From JBJFGR01 sp051892875 (GTDB taxonomy: Bacteria > Pseudomonadota > Gammaproteobacteria > Enterobacterales > Succinivibrionaceae): DNA of 16,767 bases. The position numbers and the translations under genes are program-made. The notes below the pieces were generated by a model. It did no database searches and was not told where the DNA came from. It worked only from the letters and a program-made list of their open reading frames with translations. Below, one piece after another: positions 16,016 through 16,767 of the stretch (the first letter of the stretch is position 1; each line of letters opens with the position of its first letter). The stretch covers positions 1-16,767 of the forward strand of contig JBJFGR010000045.1 of assembly GCA_051892875.1 (NCBI GenBank), read 5' to 3'.

Positions 16016-16051
16016 GTATAAGTCAAAAATTTTAAACATAAAGTTATTTAT

Positions 16052-16696
16052 TTAATTTAATTGAATTTTTTGGTAGTTATGCATGTTTTTTAAATTGTGA
16101 ATAAGCATATTGGCTATTAATTCAACTTTATTGATAATATCATTATTTTCACCTATGATATAAGATAGTAAATAGCCATCTAAAATAGCTTTTATATAAT
16201 TTAACAAGAAATCTATATTAGAAAATTCATCGATTTCATGTTTTTCTGCTGCTTTTTGGAGAAGCTTTTTATATCTGTTTTTAAAATCATTATGAATGTT
16301 ATTTACCATGTTCTTTATTCTTTTAGAACCTTGCTTTCCGTATTGAATTGATAAAATAATTTTTAAAAAAGCAATGTTGTCATTACTAGATAAAAAGCTA
16401 GAGGCATTGAATATTGATAATCTTAAAAGTTCTAAAGGTGAATCATCTTCAGTAAATGATATATTATTTGATAAAAAAATGTTATCTGATTTATTTATAA
16501 GTTTTTTCCAAATTTCAATAAATAATTCATCTTTATTTTCAAAATGCCAATATATAGCTCCCCTTGTAACATTAGCACGTTTTGCAATATCACTAAGATT
16601 TGTTTTTTCGTAACCTTTCTCACAAAAGATATCAAGAGCAATATCCATAATAGACTCTTTTGTTTTTTGAGCTTCTTCTCTTGTTTTTCTAACCAT
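16052..16696 (-). CDS. acrR: AcrR-like TetR-family repressor
   Basis: TetR-family regulators bind DNA through an N-terminal helix-turn-helix and release it when a ligand fills the C-terminal pocket. The 214-residue protein (E. coli AcrR 215) starts MVRKTREEAQKTKESIMDIA. It carries the helix-turn-helix at about 28-55, with VTRGAIYWHFENKDELF nearly identical to AcrR. The C-terminal half is divergent and AT-biased, as is usual for the ligand pocket. AAGGA lies 7 bases before the ATG, supporting this start. AcrR represses the acrAB efflux genes, which lie divergently next to it in E. coli. Here the sequence beyond the start carries an AcrR-type operator, and the window ends before any acrA. It is probably autoregulated. 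Confidence 0.88.
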   Translation of the reverse strand: MVRKTREEAQKTKESIMDIALDIFCEKGYEKTNLSDIAKRANVTRGAIYWHFENKDELFIEIWKKLINKSDNIFLSNNISFTEDDSPLELLRLSIFNASSFLSSNDNIAFLKIILSIQYGKQGSKRIKNMVNNIHNDFKNRYKKLLQKAAEKHEIDEFSNIDFLLNYIKAILDGYLLSYIIGENNDIINKVELIANMLIHNLKNMHNYQKIQLN

Positions 16697-16712
16697 TTTT
16701 TTTCCTTAAAAA

Positions 16713-16736
16713 AACATACAAACATGAATGTATTAT
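16713..16736. promoter_or_regulatory. AcrR-type operator
   Basis: ACATACA (16714-16720) and AATGTAT (16727-16733) are separated by AACATG. As I recall the E. coli acrAB operator, it has the same half-sites, ACATACA and AATGTAT, at the same 6-base spacing. The site lies 17 bases upstream of the acrR ATG. It would cover the acrR promoter and presumably that of a divergent gene beyond the window edge. Confidence 0.65.
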
Positions 16737-16767
16737 AATTAATTTTATGTAACATGCATATTATTTT

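Larger units (their letters stand above)
15446..16051. other. Long intergenic region rich in RNA-like inverted repeats
   Basis: About 600 bases separate the ompA promoter from the acrR stop. From 15446 to about 15585 I see only AT-rich sequence, with a weak plus-strand -10-like TATAAG at 15526-15531 lacking a good -35. From 15588 to 16015 there are several nested or competing inverted repeats, a 31-codon reading frame and a terminator-like right end, annotated separately. I found no signature of tmRNA, RNase P RNA, 6S RNA or SRP RNA. Whether it is transcribed, and from which strand, cannot be told from sequence alone. Confidence 0.6.

Noticed and set aside
16495..16755. Minus-strand and plus-strand frames overlapping the acrR 5' end
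   Set aside because: They are other-frame shadows of acrR; one would run through its operator, and none resembles a known protein.

Overview
The window is AT-rich (roughly a quarter to 30 % G+C by eye). It encodes proteins closely related to those of Escherichia coli and other Gammaproteobacteria: menaquinone genes in the order menH-menB-menC-menE, RNase II, oligopeptidase A, the phospholipase-D-type phosphatidylserine synthase PssA, RecG, a YihY/BrkB membrane protein, a disulfide-bearing OmpA and an AcrR repressor. TGA is used as a stop (menH, recG), so the normal bacterial code applies. I infer a low-GC, probably host-associated gammaproteobacterium that makes menaquinone. I cannot name the genus. 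There are no tRNA, rRNA, CRISPR or transposase genes that I can see.

Layout. (1) 99-3949, minus strand: a tight menH-menB-menC-menE operon for late menaquinone synthesis; menF and menD are not upstream. (2) 4038-5975, plus strand: rnb (RNase II), diverging from menH and closed by a strong hairpin terminator shared with the convergent prlC. (3) 6020-8059, minus strand: prlC (oligopeptidase A). Diverging from it is a plus-strand run of a large aminopeptidase P (8182-10026), pssA (10039-11418) and recG (11394-13460), with pssA and recG overlapping. (4) 13450-15374, minus strand: ompA with a good promoter and terminator, followed by a yihY-like gene whose start lies just past that terminator. (5) 15446-16051: about 600 bases without a conventional gene, but unusually rich in inverted repeats, with a 31-codon reading frame inside. 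(6) 16052-16696, minus strand: an acrR-like repressor with a recognisable AcrR operator at the window edge, implying a divergent efflux operon just outside.

Most of the window is ordinary housekeeping. The stretch worth attention is 15588-16015. It has an 18-base imperfect inverted repeat whose arms lie about 400 bases apart, a local hairpin set that looks like terminator versus antiterminator, and a hairpin that would hide the ribosome-binding site and start codon of the 31-codon frame and competes with a second hairpin. A GC-poor stem followed by a T-run lies at the right end. It may be an undescribed structured RNA that encodes a small amphipathic peptide, possibly with type I toxin-like control. 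This is inference from base pairing seen by eye; no energy calculation or homology search was run.
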